Shown piece after piece: positions 54,320 through 62,377 of a stretch of DNA of 64,000 nucleotides. The first letter of the stretch is position 1, and every line of letters starts with the position of its first letter. Under the pieces are notes generated by a model. That model had not been told where the DNA came from. It searched no databases and was given only the letters and a program-made list of their open reading frames with translations. Source of the stretch: Mesobacillus foraminis (GTDB lineage: Bacteria > Bacillota > Bacilli > Bacillales > Cytobacillaceae); NCBI RefSeq assembly GCF_004340465.1, contig NZ_SLVV01000015.1, positions 38,750 through 102,749 of the forward strand, read 5' to 3'. The position numbers and the translations under genes are program-made.

Positions 54320-54862
54320 GGTCTTCATGAAGGGAATGAAGACGAAAACTCCTCGGGGTAGGTCGGAAAGAGGTCTTCATTAAGGTGATGAAGACGGAAA
54401 TTCCTCTGGGACGGGAGGTAAAAGGCCTTCATCAAGGCGATGAAGGCCAAAATGCCGCCGGATGAAAGAGGAAAAGGTCATCATCAAGGGGATGAAGGCC
54501 AAAATGCCGCCGGGCCAGAGCGGAAAAAGCCTTCATCAAGGCGATGAAGGCCGAAATGCCGCCTGGCGATAGCCGAAAAGGTCATCATCAAGGCGATGAA
54601 GGCCAAAATGCCACCTGGCGATAGCCTAAAAGGTCATCATCAAGGGGATGAAGACCAAAATACCGCCGGGCAAAGTGGAAAAGGCCTTCATCAAAGGTAT
54701 GAAGGCCAAAATACCGCCGAGTCAAAGCGGGAAAGGCCTTCATCAAAGGTATGAAGGCCAAAATGCCGCCGGGCGAAAGCGGGAAAGGCCTTCATCAAGG
54801 CGATGAAGACTGAGAACTCCCTCGAAAAAAAGATATACGGTCTTCATGAAGTCGAATCAGGA
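54320..54862 (+). repeat. 52-bp tandem repeat array, ten units plus partial ends
   Basis: Unit starts: 54320, 54372, 54424, 54476, 54528, 54580, 54632, 54683, 54735, 54787 and partial 54839; spacing is 52 except one 51. A partial unit precedes at about 54285. Each unit begins with a hairpin: GGCCTTCATC (or GGTCATCATC), a five-base loop, then GATGAAGGCC. The linker reads AAAATGCCGCCGGGCGAAAG and then CGGGAAA or similar. Central units 3-9 are most alike, edge units are diverged, which is the usual decay pattern of tandem arrays. It sits between the methyltransferase gene and the convergent SE1832-type gene, with no coding frame. Confidence 0.95.
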
Positions 54863-54968
54863 TCAAACCTCTCCAAGTGGGATAGTGGCTCCCGCTAAAA
54901 CTTCTAGCTCCATCCATCTTCTGAATCAGCAGTATGCTGCCTTCAGCGTGACAGCAGAAAATCTCTTT

Positions 54969-55148
54969 TTACAGCTCCCGCAGTTTTTGATTGAGGGTCC
55001 GTAGTTCCTCTTCGATTCCGGCGATTTGCTGTTCGAGTGGAGAGAGCTTGCCGTCTACATACTCCAGCTTCTCCAGGTCGTTTTGCAGGCGTATATACTC
55101 CGCTTTTAACTCCGCAATTTTATATTCTATTGATTTCTTATCTTCCAA
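54969..55148 (-). CDS. SE1832 family small coiled-coil protein
   Basis: A 59-aa protein that I recognise as SE1832-like: EYKIAELKAEYIRLQNDLEKLE is the conserved N-terminal helix. It is followed by a short loop (VDGKLSP) and a second helix rich in Glu and Leu, so the whole should be a helical hairpin. The start is TTG at 55148 with GAGGG six bases upstream. The family is small, widespread in Bacillales, and of unknown function. It is convergent with the methyltransferase gene across the 52-bp repeat array. Confidence 0.8.
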   Translation of the reverse strand: MEDKKSIEYKIAELKAEYIRLQNDLEKLEYVDGKLSPLEQQIAGIEEELRTLNQKLREL

Positions 55149-55433
55149 TACAATCCCTCATTTCTGATTGAGTCAGGTTTATTATATCATCGTACATGGC
55201 TGATTGGCCCCAGTAAGGTGTGGTCCGGCAGGTATGGGATGCTGGCATTTCCCATGGAAGTTTATTTTTTATTTCGCTACTAATAGGAAATTTTGCACAT
55301 AAAATTCAAACAAGAGGCAATAGGACAAATCAGGTTGCTTCTATAAAGCGTTAAAGGGGGAATGCCTGAGGGCAATGGATTTTTTCTCGCCAAATTCTAG
55401 AGGGAATCAGCATTTGATAGGGGGGAATTCCAA

Positions 55434-56876
55434 ATGATGAGGTATGTGCAAAGACTGGGCCGTTCCTTGATGCTGCCAGTGGCTGTCCTGCCGGCTGCAG
55501 CTATTTTAATGGGGATTGGCTATTGGATTGATCCTGTTGGCTGGGGAGCAGAAAGCCCCTTGGCAGCCTTTTTAATCAAAGCAGGAAGTTCTATTATTGA
55601 TAATATCCCTGTGCTGTTTGCGGTGGGGGTTGCTTTAGGTCTGGCCAAAGAAAAGGACGGTTCGGCGGCATTGAGCGGGCTGGTGGCCTTTCTGGTGACC
55701 ACCACTTTGCTGTCAACCGATTCGGTAGCGATGCTTCAGGGGATAGATGCTGCGAATGTGGATCCTGCGTTCGCTAAAATCAAGAATGCCTTCGTCGGAA
55801 TCTTTTCGGGGGTTGTGGCCTCCATCATGTACAATCGCTTTAGTCAGGTAAAGCTGCCGGATGCCTTGGCCTTTTTTAGCGGGAAGCGTTTAGTTCCAAT
55901 CATGACGGCACTGACAATGCTGGCTGTTTCCATCGTCCTCTTTTTTGTATGGCCGGTCATCTACACGGCGTTAGTTTCCTTTGGTACCTCCATCAGCAAG
56001 CTGGGAGCTGCCGGTGCCGGGCTTTACGGGTTTTTCAACCGGCTGCTGATTCCGACCGGCTTGCATCATGCCTTGAACTCGGTATTCTGGTTTGATGTTG
56101 CGGGAATTAATGACATCGGCAATTTCTGGGCGGGAACAGGGACAAAAGGGGTCACTGGCATGTATCAGGCAGGATTTTTCCCGGTCATGATGTTCGGGCT
56201 GCCGGCAGCCGGGCTTGCCATGTACCATACTGCTAAAACGAAGAAGAAAAAGCAAGTAGCCTCCTTGATGTTGGCGGCTGGGTTTGCAGCCTTTTTAACA
56301 GGTGTGACCGAACCGATTGAATTTGCTTTCATGTTTGTTGCGCCGGCACTTTACGTGGTCCATGCCGCCTTGACGGGGATTTCACTAGCCCTTGCTGCTG
56401 CCTTTAATTGGACTGCAGGCTTCGGTTTTAGTGCGGGGATGATTGACTTTGTTTTAAGCTCTCGACTTCCGCTGGCTAACCAGCCTTATATGCTGCTTGT
56501 TCAAGGTCTAGTTTTTGCGATCATTTATTATTTCTTGTTCCGATTGATTATTAAAAAATTCAATTTGATGACTCCTGGGCGGGAAGAAGACACCGATGAA
56601 GAAATCGTGGAGATGGCGCCAGGGAAGGATCGTTTTGCACAGATGGCTGCCCAGATTTATGAAGGTCTCGGCGGAGATGAGAATGTCACCTCAGTGGATA
56701 ACTGTGTCACCCGATTGCGAATTGAAGTAATCGACATGGCCAGGGTCAACCAGCAGATGATTAAAAATACCGGGGTTCCGGGGATCAATGTGGTAGGGCC
56801 GAGAAGCATTCAGGTGATCGTTGGAACCCAGGTCCAGTTCGTTGCGGATGAAATTCATAAAATCCGCGGACAGTAA
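55434..56876 (+). CDS. nagP: PTS N-acetylglucosamine-type permease, EIICB
   Basis: A 480-aa phosphotransferase permease of the glucose/NAG superfamily. The EIIC membrane domain (residues 1-385) has RSLMLPVAVLPAAAILMGIG, FNRLLIPTGLHHALN and FLTGVTEPIEFAFMF. The EIIB domain (about 400-480) has the phosphorylated Cys in VDNCVTRLRIEV. No EIIA part is present, so a shared EIIA must donate phosphate. The pattern agrees best with NagP/NagE, which imports GlcNAc as GlcNAc-6-phosphate. No nagA, nagB or regulator lies nearby. Two adjacent ATG codons follow a GGGGGG site. Confidence 0.87.
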   Translation: MMRYVQRLGRSLMLPVAVLPAAAILMGIGYWIDPVGWGAESPLAAFLIKAGSSIIDNIPVLFAVGVALGLAKEKDGSAALSGLVAFLVTTTLLSTDSVAMLQGIDAANVDPAFAKIKNAFVGIFSGVVASIMYNRFSQVKLPDALAFFSGKRLVPIMTALTMLAVSIVLFFVWPVIYTALVSFGTSISKLGAAGAGLYGFFNRLLIPTGLHHALNSVFWFDVAGINDIGNFWAGTGTKGVTGMYQAGFFPVMMFGLPAAGLAMYHTAKTKKKKQVASLMLAAGFAAFLTGVTEPIEFAFMFVAPALYVVHAALTGISLALAAAFNWTAGFGFSAGMIDFVLSSRLPLANQPYMLLVQGLVFAIIYYFLFRLIIKKFNLMTPGREEDTDEEIVEMAPGKDRFAQMAAQIYEGLGGDENVTSVDNCVTRLRIEVIDMARVNQQMIKNTGVPGINVVGPRSIQVIVGTQVQFVADEIHKIRGQ

Positions 56877-56890
56877 GTATCTTTCCGAAA

Positions 56891-56926
56891 AAAAGCCGGG
56901 TCAGCTATTGACCCGGCTTCATTTTT
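56891..56926. terminator. bidirectional intrinsic terminator
   Basis: AAGCCGGGTCA pairs perfectly with TGACCCGGCTT around GCTAT, with A and T runs on either side. It lies between the convergent permease and symporter genes. Confidence 0.9.
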
Positions 56927-58124
56927 ACGCGCTCTTTTTTTTGTTTTCAAGGTTCTGCACCACAACAGCAGCGGAAGCATCCCCCATGACATTGACGCTC
57001 GTTCTGAACATATCCAGAATCCGGTCGATGGCTGCGACCAGGGCAATTCCTTCGAGAGGAAGGTTTACAGACTGCAGGACCATCGTAAGCATAATGAGGC
57101 CTGCGCCTGGAACGCCGGCTGCACCAATGGATACCAGGATGGACATGAGGACCACCGTAACGATGTTCGCAAAGGTTAAATCAACATTAAAAAACTGGGC
57201 AATAAAGACAACAGCGATTCCTTGATAGATGGCGGAACCGTCCATATTGATGGTTGATCCAAGAGGGAGGACAAAAGAGCTGACCTCTTTGGAAACGCCT
57301 AGGTTTTCTTCTGCATTTCTGATTGAAATTGGCAGGGTGGCCGAGCTGCTAGCGGTTGTAAAAGCAAAAACACCGGCCGGCGCAATTCCTTTTAAAAAGG
57401 TAATAGGACTCATCTTGCCCATTGTGCGCACTGCAATTGAATAGGTAACCAGCAGCTGAATTGAACAGGCAATGGCTACGGCAAGGATGACCTTCAGCAG
57501 CGGCATCAGAACCTCCAGCCCGTAATTTCCGACGATTGGAGCCAGGATTCCGAAAATCCCGATTGGCGCAAATTTCATGATCACGCCTGTAATCTTGTAC
57601 ATGACAAGAGCCAGTGCGTCGAAGAAATTTGCCAAAGGCTTCGCTTTTTCACCGACGGCTGTAATCGCAATCCCAAATGCAATCGCCACAAAAATGATCT
57701 GCAGAATATTTCCGGTACTGAGGGATTCGAACGGATTCACCGGGACAATGTTTAAAATGGTGTCAATTGTACCTGGAATCTCGGTCTTTTCGGCATTTTG
57801 GGTCGGCATCTCAATATCCAGGCCTTTGCCGGGAGAAATGGCAAAACCAACCACAAGGCCAATCACGACCGCCATAAAGGTCGTAGCCATAAAGTAGGCG
57901 ATCGTCTTGCCGCCAATCGACAGCAGTTTATTGACGTTATTTAAGCTTGTAATCCCTGTAACCAATGATGCCAGCACTAATGGCACCACGATGAATTTGA
58001 TCAAGCGGAGAAATAAATCTCCCAATGGCTGGACGACGGCTATTTTAGGACCGAAAATGGCGCCTAAAACAATCGCAAGCACAAAGCCAATCAGTATTTG
58101 CGTCAGCATCCCAAACTTTTTCAC
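56925..58124 (-). CDS. dicarboxylate/amino acid:cation symporter (DAACS family)
   Basis: A 399-aa transporter of the glutamate/aspartate symporter family with eight helices and two re-entrant loops. Signatures: TTASSSATLPISI (hairpin loop 1, serine-rich motif), LPLGSTINMDGSA (NMDG sodium site) and GAAGVPGAGLI (loop 2). The start is GTG at 58124 with AAGGAG upstream. It begins 12 bases after the threonine synthase stop, so both form one operon. Family members carry glutamate, aspartate, serine or threonine; linkage to threonine synthase makes a Thr, Ser or Asp substrate attractive but unproven. Confidence 0.92.
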   Translation of the reverse strand: MKKFGMLTQILIGFVLAIVLGAIFGPKIAVVQPLGDLFLRLIKFIVVPLVLASLVTGITSLNNVNKLLSIGGKTIAYFMATTFMAVVIGLVVGFAISPGKGLDIEMPTQNAEKTEIPGTIDTILNIVPVNPFESLSTGNILQIIFVAIAFGIAITAVGEKAKPLANFFDALALVMYKITGVIMKFAPIGIFGILAPIVGNYGLEVLMPLLKVILAVAIACSIQLLVTYSIAVRTMGKMSPITFLKGIAPAGVFAFTTASSSATLPISIRNAEENLGVSKEVSSFVLPLGSTINMDGSAIYQGIAVVFIAQFFNVDLTFANIVTVVLMSILVSIGAAGVPGAGLIMLTMVLQSVNLPLEGIALVAAIDRILDMFRTSVNVMGDASAAVVVQNLENKKKSA

Positions 58125-58136
58125 TGGTTCGCTCCT

Positions 58137-59354
58137 TTATCCTTTGATTACATCACCCGGCTCAAGCAGCGGCAGGTTTTCGATGTTAACTGTTTCCGGG
58201 TACTTGATTCCCTGTCCGGTGTTTAAGCATATGACGGTTTCGTTTTCTTTAATCCAGCCTTGTTTGCGCAAATTTTGCGCTGCGGCGAAAGTAGCTGCTC
58301 CTTCTGGGCAGATAAAATTCCCTTCAAGCTGTGCCACTTCTTTTTGTGCCTTGTCAAGGTCTGCTTCGGATACGGCAATGGCACAGCCATTTGTTTTATA
58401 GACCGCTTCAAGGACAAGGAAGTCACCGAGTGCTTTTGGAACATTGATTCCGAAAGCGCTGGTCTGCGAGTTTTCGAAGAACTCCGACTCTGTTTTTCCT
58501 TCTTCCCATGCTTTTACGATAGGCGCACAGCCTTCTGCCTGAACGGCCACAAGTCTTGGCAGCTTGTCTTCAGGAATCCAGCCCAGTTCCTTCAGCTCAA
58601 GGATCGCTTTATAAATGCCGATCAGTCCGACACCGCCGCCGGTAGGGTAGAGAATCACATCGGGGATTTCCCAGTTCATTTGTTCCAGGATTTCGTAGCC
58701 CATGGTTTTCTTACCTTCAATGCGGTAAGGCTCTTTAAGGGTAGAAGCATCATAAACGCCCTTTTCTTTTACAAGCTGGCCGACAATTTTACCAGCATGA
58801 GAAATCAATCCATTGACCAGGTGCAAATCGCCGCCGGAGACAGCCACTTCTTTCCTGGTAATATTCGGTGCATCCACTGGCATCACGATGGTTGCCTTGA
58901 TCCCTGCACGAGCGGAATAAAGGGCCCATGCGGCACCGGCGTTTCCGTTTGTCGGCATTGCCAGCTGCTCTACTCCAAGCTCTTTTGCTTTAGAAATTCC
59001 AACGCTAGCTCCTCTAGTTTTAAAAGAACCGGTCGGAATGATTCCTTCATCTTTCATATAAAGATTGGGGATATCCATTTGCTGGCCCAATTTTTTCATA
59101 TGCACAAAAGGAGTCATTCCTTCTCCCAATGAAACCGTGTTTTCTTCACTTCGGACCGGGAGCACTTCATGGTAGCGCCATAAGCTGGTATCACGAGTGG
59201 AGAGATCGGATTTCTTCCAATTTGCTTTCACTTCATCCAGATTGTAGCGGACAAGCAACGGTGCTCCGCATTCACAAAGCTGCTGCACTTCCTGGTCAGA
59301 ATAAGTTTTATGGCATTTAGGGCATTCAAGGTGGGAAACATAACTATAAGACAC
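58137..59354 (-). CDS. thrC: threonine synthase (with N-terminal zinc ribbon)
   Basis: A 405-aa PLP enzyme that turns O-phosphohomoserine into threonine. Residues 11-30 form a short zinc-ribbon-like segment (CPKC and CEC). The PLP Lys is in PTGSFKTRGAS near residue 113; the phosphate cup is YPTGGGVGLIG near 240. This longer form differs from the roughly 350-aa ThrC of the Bacillus hom-thrC-thrB operon, and no hom or thrB lies beside it, so it may be a second copy or a related PLP lyase. The start is GTG at 59354 with GGAGG seven bases upstream. Confidence 0.85.
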   Translation of the reverse strand: MSYSYVSHLECPKCHKTYSDQEVQQLCECGAPLLVRYNLDEVKANWKKSDLSTRDTSLWRYHEVLPVRSEENTVSLGEGMTPFVHMKKLGQQMDIPNLYMKDEGIIPTGSFKTRGASVGISKAKELGVEQLAMPTNGNAGAAWALYSARAGIKATIVMPVDAPNITRKEVAVSGGDLHLVNGLISHAGKIVGQLVKEKGVYDASTLKEPYRIEGKKTMGYEILEQMNWEIPDVILYPTGGGVGLIGIYKAILELKELGWIPEDKLPRLVAVQAEGCAPIVKAWEEGKTESEFFENSQTSAFGINVPKALGDFLVLEAVYKTNGCAIAVSEADLDKAQKEVAQLEGNFICPEGAATFAAAQNLRKQGWIKENETVICLNTGQGIKYPETVNIENLPLLEPGDVIKG

Positions 59355-59746
59355 AGTAAAACCTCCAATATTTATTAACTATTCATGTAAGAACTGAAAA
59401 TACAATACTTGCTGAGTCTGGTTAAATAAAGAATATTATATAAATAGATTAATAATAGTAATCCTACTTGTCAACTTGCATTTAAATTTTGCCAAGTTTT
59501 CCAGGGTGTTTCTCTGAGGTAATGGAATAGAAAAAAGGGTTCCATCCTGTGGACACCCAAGGTATAAACGTGTTTATTTTTATAGCAGGATAGCGAAACA
59601 CAGCAATCTGCGATTAATCTTTCTCTTAAATTGAGAATTTAGGGAAAGGTGAAATCCGTTGGGTCCCGGTACGACAGGGAGACTTTAATCAATCGTTTGA
59701 TTAAGACCTTTTCCGTATGCTGGATGATTGCTATTCAAATCCGGTC
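59355..59746. other. 392-bp gap with an operator-like palindrome, no gene seen
   Basis: AT-rich near the thrC start and with no T-box or riboswitch recognised. It holds the palindrome 59685-59704. Terminators for the natK unit are not obvious. Confidence 0.5.
59685..59704. promoter_or_regulatory. near-perfect 20-bp palindrome, second copy of the 40264 motif
   Basis: TTAATCAATCGTTTGATTAA, one mismatch from a full palindrome and one base from the motif at 40264-40281. Confidence 0.55.
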
Positions 59747-60727
59747 TTAGCGAATGGCCGGGATTTTGATTTTAAGGGTGAATTCTTCCTCTTTATGGAC
59801 AAAATCCAGGAATCCCTGGTGGTGCGAGACAATATCCTGGATCAGCTTCGTCCCGAGCCCTTCATGCCCTTCTCCTTTTGTTGTTTTTCCATAAGAAACA
59901 AATAAATGGTCCAAGATGGAAGCGGAAATTGGCAATGTGCTGTTCTTGCAGATTAAGAGAAACAGTCCGCTTCTTTTATAAAACTGAAGAGTAATCAGTG
60001 CCTGATCCTCGCGTTCCTGCTGCCATTCCTCCGCAGCGTCGATGCTGTTGGCCAAAAGATTGCCAATAAGCGCAACAAGGTCCTTGTCAGAAAGCGGAAG
60101 CGTCGACAAGGGAAGATCGAGGTCATAAACCAGCGAAATCCCGGCTGCTTTTGCCCGCCGGTGCATCTGGTGCAATACACCGGCAACAACTCCGCGCTCA
60201 CCTTTTATCGAAAGGTTGGTCTCCTCATAACCTTCAACTAACTGGTCCAGGTAATCCTTCGCTTCTGAAGGCTGCCCGTGGTCCAGCATAAAATGGATGG
60301 AGGAAATATGTTTCAGGAAGTCGTGCCGTTCGCTGCGGATAATCCGGAAGGTTTCATTAAAATGTTCCCGTTCCTCTTCATATTGCTCAGCCTGCTTTTC
60401 AAGCCTTGCCAGCCTGCCCGCACCAATGATCCGGGTAGCTTCCAACCCCATAAAAAGAACGACAGGTATAAAATTCAGCCAAAAAGGTCCCTCAGCGGTA
60501 TAAACAAGAAGGATTAAAAGCTGCATGACGAACAGCAGAAGATGAAGCCAGGTACCCAGCACCGGCAGCTGCAGCATCATTCGTCTATACAAGAAATAGC
60601 TTAGGATTCCTGCCACCAGGACTGTCAGATAAAAGGGAGTTTTCCATGATAAATTCATGACCATTGCCTGCAGATGGACAATCCCCATTAATGCTATATA
60701 AATCCAGTAAAAGATTGCCTGTTTCAA
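59747..60727 (-). CDS. natK: sensor histidine kinase, GHKL type (NatK-like)
   Basis: A 326-aa membrane kinase. About four membrane helices fill residues 1-100, a coiled coil follows, and the dimerisation box has His135 in SERHDFLKHISS, the SpoOB-like/AgrC-type phospho-acceptor. The ATP domain has NLLANSIDAAEE and GLGTKLIQDIV. The start is TTG at 60727 with AAGGTGG upstream. The partner LytTR regulator lies 13 bases upstream in the same unit. With natA-natB divergent, this matches the NatK-NatR system that controls the NatAB sodium exporter in B. subtilis. The signal is unknown. Confidence 0.85.
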   Translation of the reverse strand: MKQAIFYWIYIALMGIVHLQAMVMNLSWKTPFYLTVLVAGILSYFLYRRMMLQLPVLGTWLHLLLFVMQLLILLVYTAEGPFWLNFIPVVLFMGLEATRIIGAGRLARLEKQAEQYEEEREHFNETFRIIRSERHDFLKHISSIHFMLDHGQPSEAKDYLDQLVEGYEETNLSIKGERGVVAGVLHQMHRRAKAAGISLVYDLDLPLSTLPLSDKDLVALIGNLLANSIDAAEEWQQEREDQALITLQFYKRSGLFLLICKNSTLPISASILDHLFVSYGKTTKGEGHEGLGTKLIQDIVSHHQGFLDFVHKEEEFTLKIKIPAIR

Positions 60728-60740
60728 ACCCGCCCCACCT

Positions 60741-61439
60741 TTAAAAATAATGTTTTTGCAAGAAATCCACTTTTTCCTTTGTAATCATTGCCTGCGCTTC
60801 AATCCCTTCAAATGCCACAATATAAGAGTTTTTCGCATAGAGGGAAAAGTTTTTGACATAGTGGATGTTAATGATGAAAGACCGGTGTGAACGGATAAAA
60901 TCCCGCTCCCGCAATTCTCCCTCAAGCTCATTCAGAGTTTGATAGGTTTTAATCTGTTCGGTCTTTGTGTATATAGTGGTCGACCTGCCGGAGCGTTCAA
61001 TAAAAATAATATCCTTCTTTTGGATAATATGAATATTGTTTTTCTGTTTTAAATAGAGACGGCCGGCAATTTCCGCGGAGCTTGACTTCTCAGCCAGGCG
61101 TTCAATCGATTTGATCAGCCGTTCCTTTGGATAGGGCTTCATAATATAATCGTGCACATTCAGTTCAAAAGCATGTACCGCGTAGCCGCTGTTCCCCGTA
61201 ACGAAGATGACAGATATGCTGAGAGCGTGGGAGTGGATGATATCCGCGAGCTCATAGCCGGACAGATTGGGCATCTCAATATCCGCGATCAATAAATCGA
61301 TTGTCTCTTTTTTAATATGTTCGTAGGCCTCCTCTGCAGAAGCAGTTGAGAAAATGATTTCCACATTGGGAATGCCGGAAACGATCGCATTTAATTTGTC
61401 CAAATCGATTTGGCGGTCATCCACAAGACCAATTTTCAT
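60741..61439 (-). CDS. natR: LytTR family response regulator (NatR-like)
   Basis: A 232-aa regulator. The receiver domain (1-120) has the acidic pair in VDD, phospho-acceptor Asp53 in LLIADIEMP and Lys in MKPYP. The LytTR DNA-binding domain (about 130-232) has FIERSGRSTTIYT and RDFIRSHRSFIINIHYVKNF. LytTR proteins bind paired 9-bp direct repeats, and such a pair lies in the 185-base gap to natA. GAGG precedes the ATG. It is first in the minus-strand unit with natK. Confidence 0.9.
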   Translation of the reverse strand: MKIGLVDDRQIDLDKLNAIVSGIPNVEIIFSTASAEEAYEHIKKETIDLLIADIEMPNLSGYELADIIHSHALSISVIFVTGNSGYAVHAFELNVHDYIMKPYPKERLIKSIERLAEKSSSAEIAGRLYLKQKNNIHIIQKKDIIFIERSGRSTTIYTKTEQIKTYQTLNELEGELRERDFIRSHRSFIINIHYVKNFSLYAKNSYIVAFEGIEAQAMITKEKVDFLQKHYF

Positions 61440-61527
61440 AGTTAACGCCTCACTAAGCTGACTTCATACCGCAGGATGACAGCGATTTTTTCTTTATTTT
61501 ACCATCATTTCAGCAAGATTTGGCATT

Positions 61528-61557
61528 TTCGCGACAACAAATGGATGATTCGCGACA
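61528..61557 (+). promoter_or_regulatory. paired direct repeat, likely LytTR (NatR) binding site
   Basis: TTCGCGACA at 61528-61536 and again, exactly, at 61549-61557: 9-bp repeats with a 12-base spacer, start-to-start 21 bases (two helix turns). This spacing is standard for LytTR-domain sites. It lies about 70 bases before the natA start. Confidence 0.75.
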
Positions 61558-61624
61558 GAAGTGCAGAATCAAAAAGGATTTGTTTGTAAGATAAAAACAA
61601 GAAATCATTGAACGGGGTGGAGAA

Positions 61625-62377
61625 ATGATTGAAATTAACGAAGTGACAAAGCAGTTTCAGGATAAAAAGAAATTCGTAACGGCCTTAAAGCATGTTTCCT
61701 TTTCGGTAAATAAAGGTGAAGTCGTTGGATTGCTTGGGGAGAACGGGGCAGGCAAAACAACCCTGCTTCGAACCATTGCCACACTGCTTCAGCCAACGGA
61801 CGGAACTGTTACGGTGTCCGGATATGACACCATTAAGAATCCAAATGAAATCAAGAAAAGAATCGGTGTTTTATTCGGAGGGGAAACAGGACTGTATGAC
61901 CGCCTGACAGCCCGGGAAAACCTTGAATATTTTGCGGTTTTGTATGGGCTCAGCAAGCATGAGACGAAAGTGAGGATTGATGACCTGGCCAAAATGTTTG
62001 GGATGAGGGATTATCTGGATCGGAAAGTCGGCGGATTTTCAAAAGGGATGCGCCAAAAGGTTTCGATCGCCCGGACGCTTATCCATAACCCGGACATCAT
62101 TCTGTTCGATGAACCGACCACGGGCCTTGATATCACTTCTTCCAATGTCTTCCGCCAGCTGGTTCACCAGCTGAAGCGTGAAGGCAAGACGATCCTGTTC
62201 TCGAGCCATATCATGGAGGAGGTTTCTATGCTTTGCGACAGTGTGGCCATGATGCATAAAGGGGAGCTGGTCTACCATGGAAATCTTCAGGAGCTTTATC
62301 AATCTGAGGGCAGCTCCGACCTGAACTATATCTTCATGAGCAAGCTTGTAAGGGGGAATGAGAATTATGCTTCTTAA
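61625..62377 (+). CDS. natA: ABC transporter ATP-binding protein NatA
   Basis: A 250-aa ABC ATPase. Walker A is GENGAGKTT near residue 40, the signature is GFSKGMRQK near 140, Walker B is IILFDEPTTGLD near 160 and the switch His is in FSSHIMEE. The size and order fit B. subtilis NatA, which with NatB extrudes sodium ions. The natB start lies inside its last codons, an overlap that indicates translational coupling. ACGGGGTGGAGAA precedes the ATG. Sodium as substrate is inferred from the natK-natR neighbours. Confidence 0.88.
   Translation: MIEINEVTKQFQDKKKFVTALKHVSFSVNKGEVVGLLGENGAGKTTLLRTIATLLQPTDGTVTVSGYDTIKNPNEIKKRIGVLFGGETGLYDRLTARENLEYFAVLYGLSKHETKVRIDDLAKMFGMRDYLDRKVGGFSKGMRQKVSIARTLIHNPDIILFDEPTTGLDITSSNVFRQLVHQLKREGKTILFSSHIMEEVSMLCDSVAMMHKGELVYHGNLQELYQSEGSSDLNYIFMSKLVRGNENYAS

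Noticed and set aside
54320..54862. Repetitive coding sequence
   Set aside because: A 52-bp period shifts the frame every unit, no long frame runs through, and there is no ribosome site.
57907..58401. 164-codon plus-strand frame opposite the symporter
   Set aside because: Spans the symporter-thrC junction on the other strand; both real genes have full domains and starts.
58260..59132. 290-codon plus-strand frame opposite threonine synthase
   Set aside because: It lies inside thrC on the other strand, lacks a ribosome site and any known motif; thrC motifs are complete.
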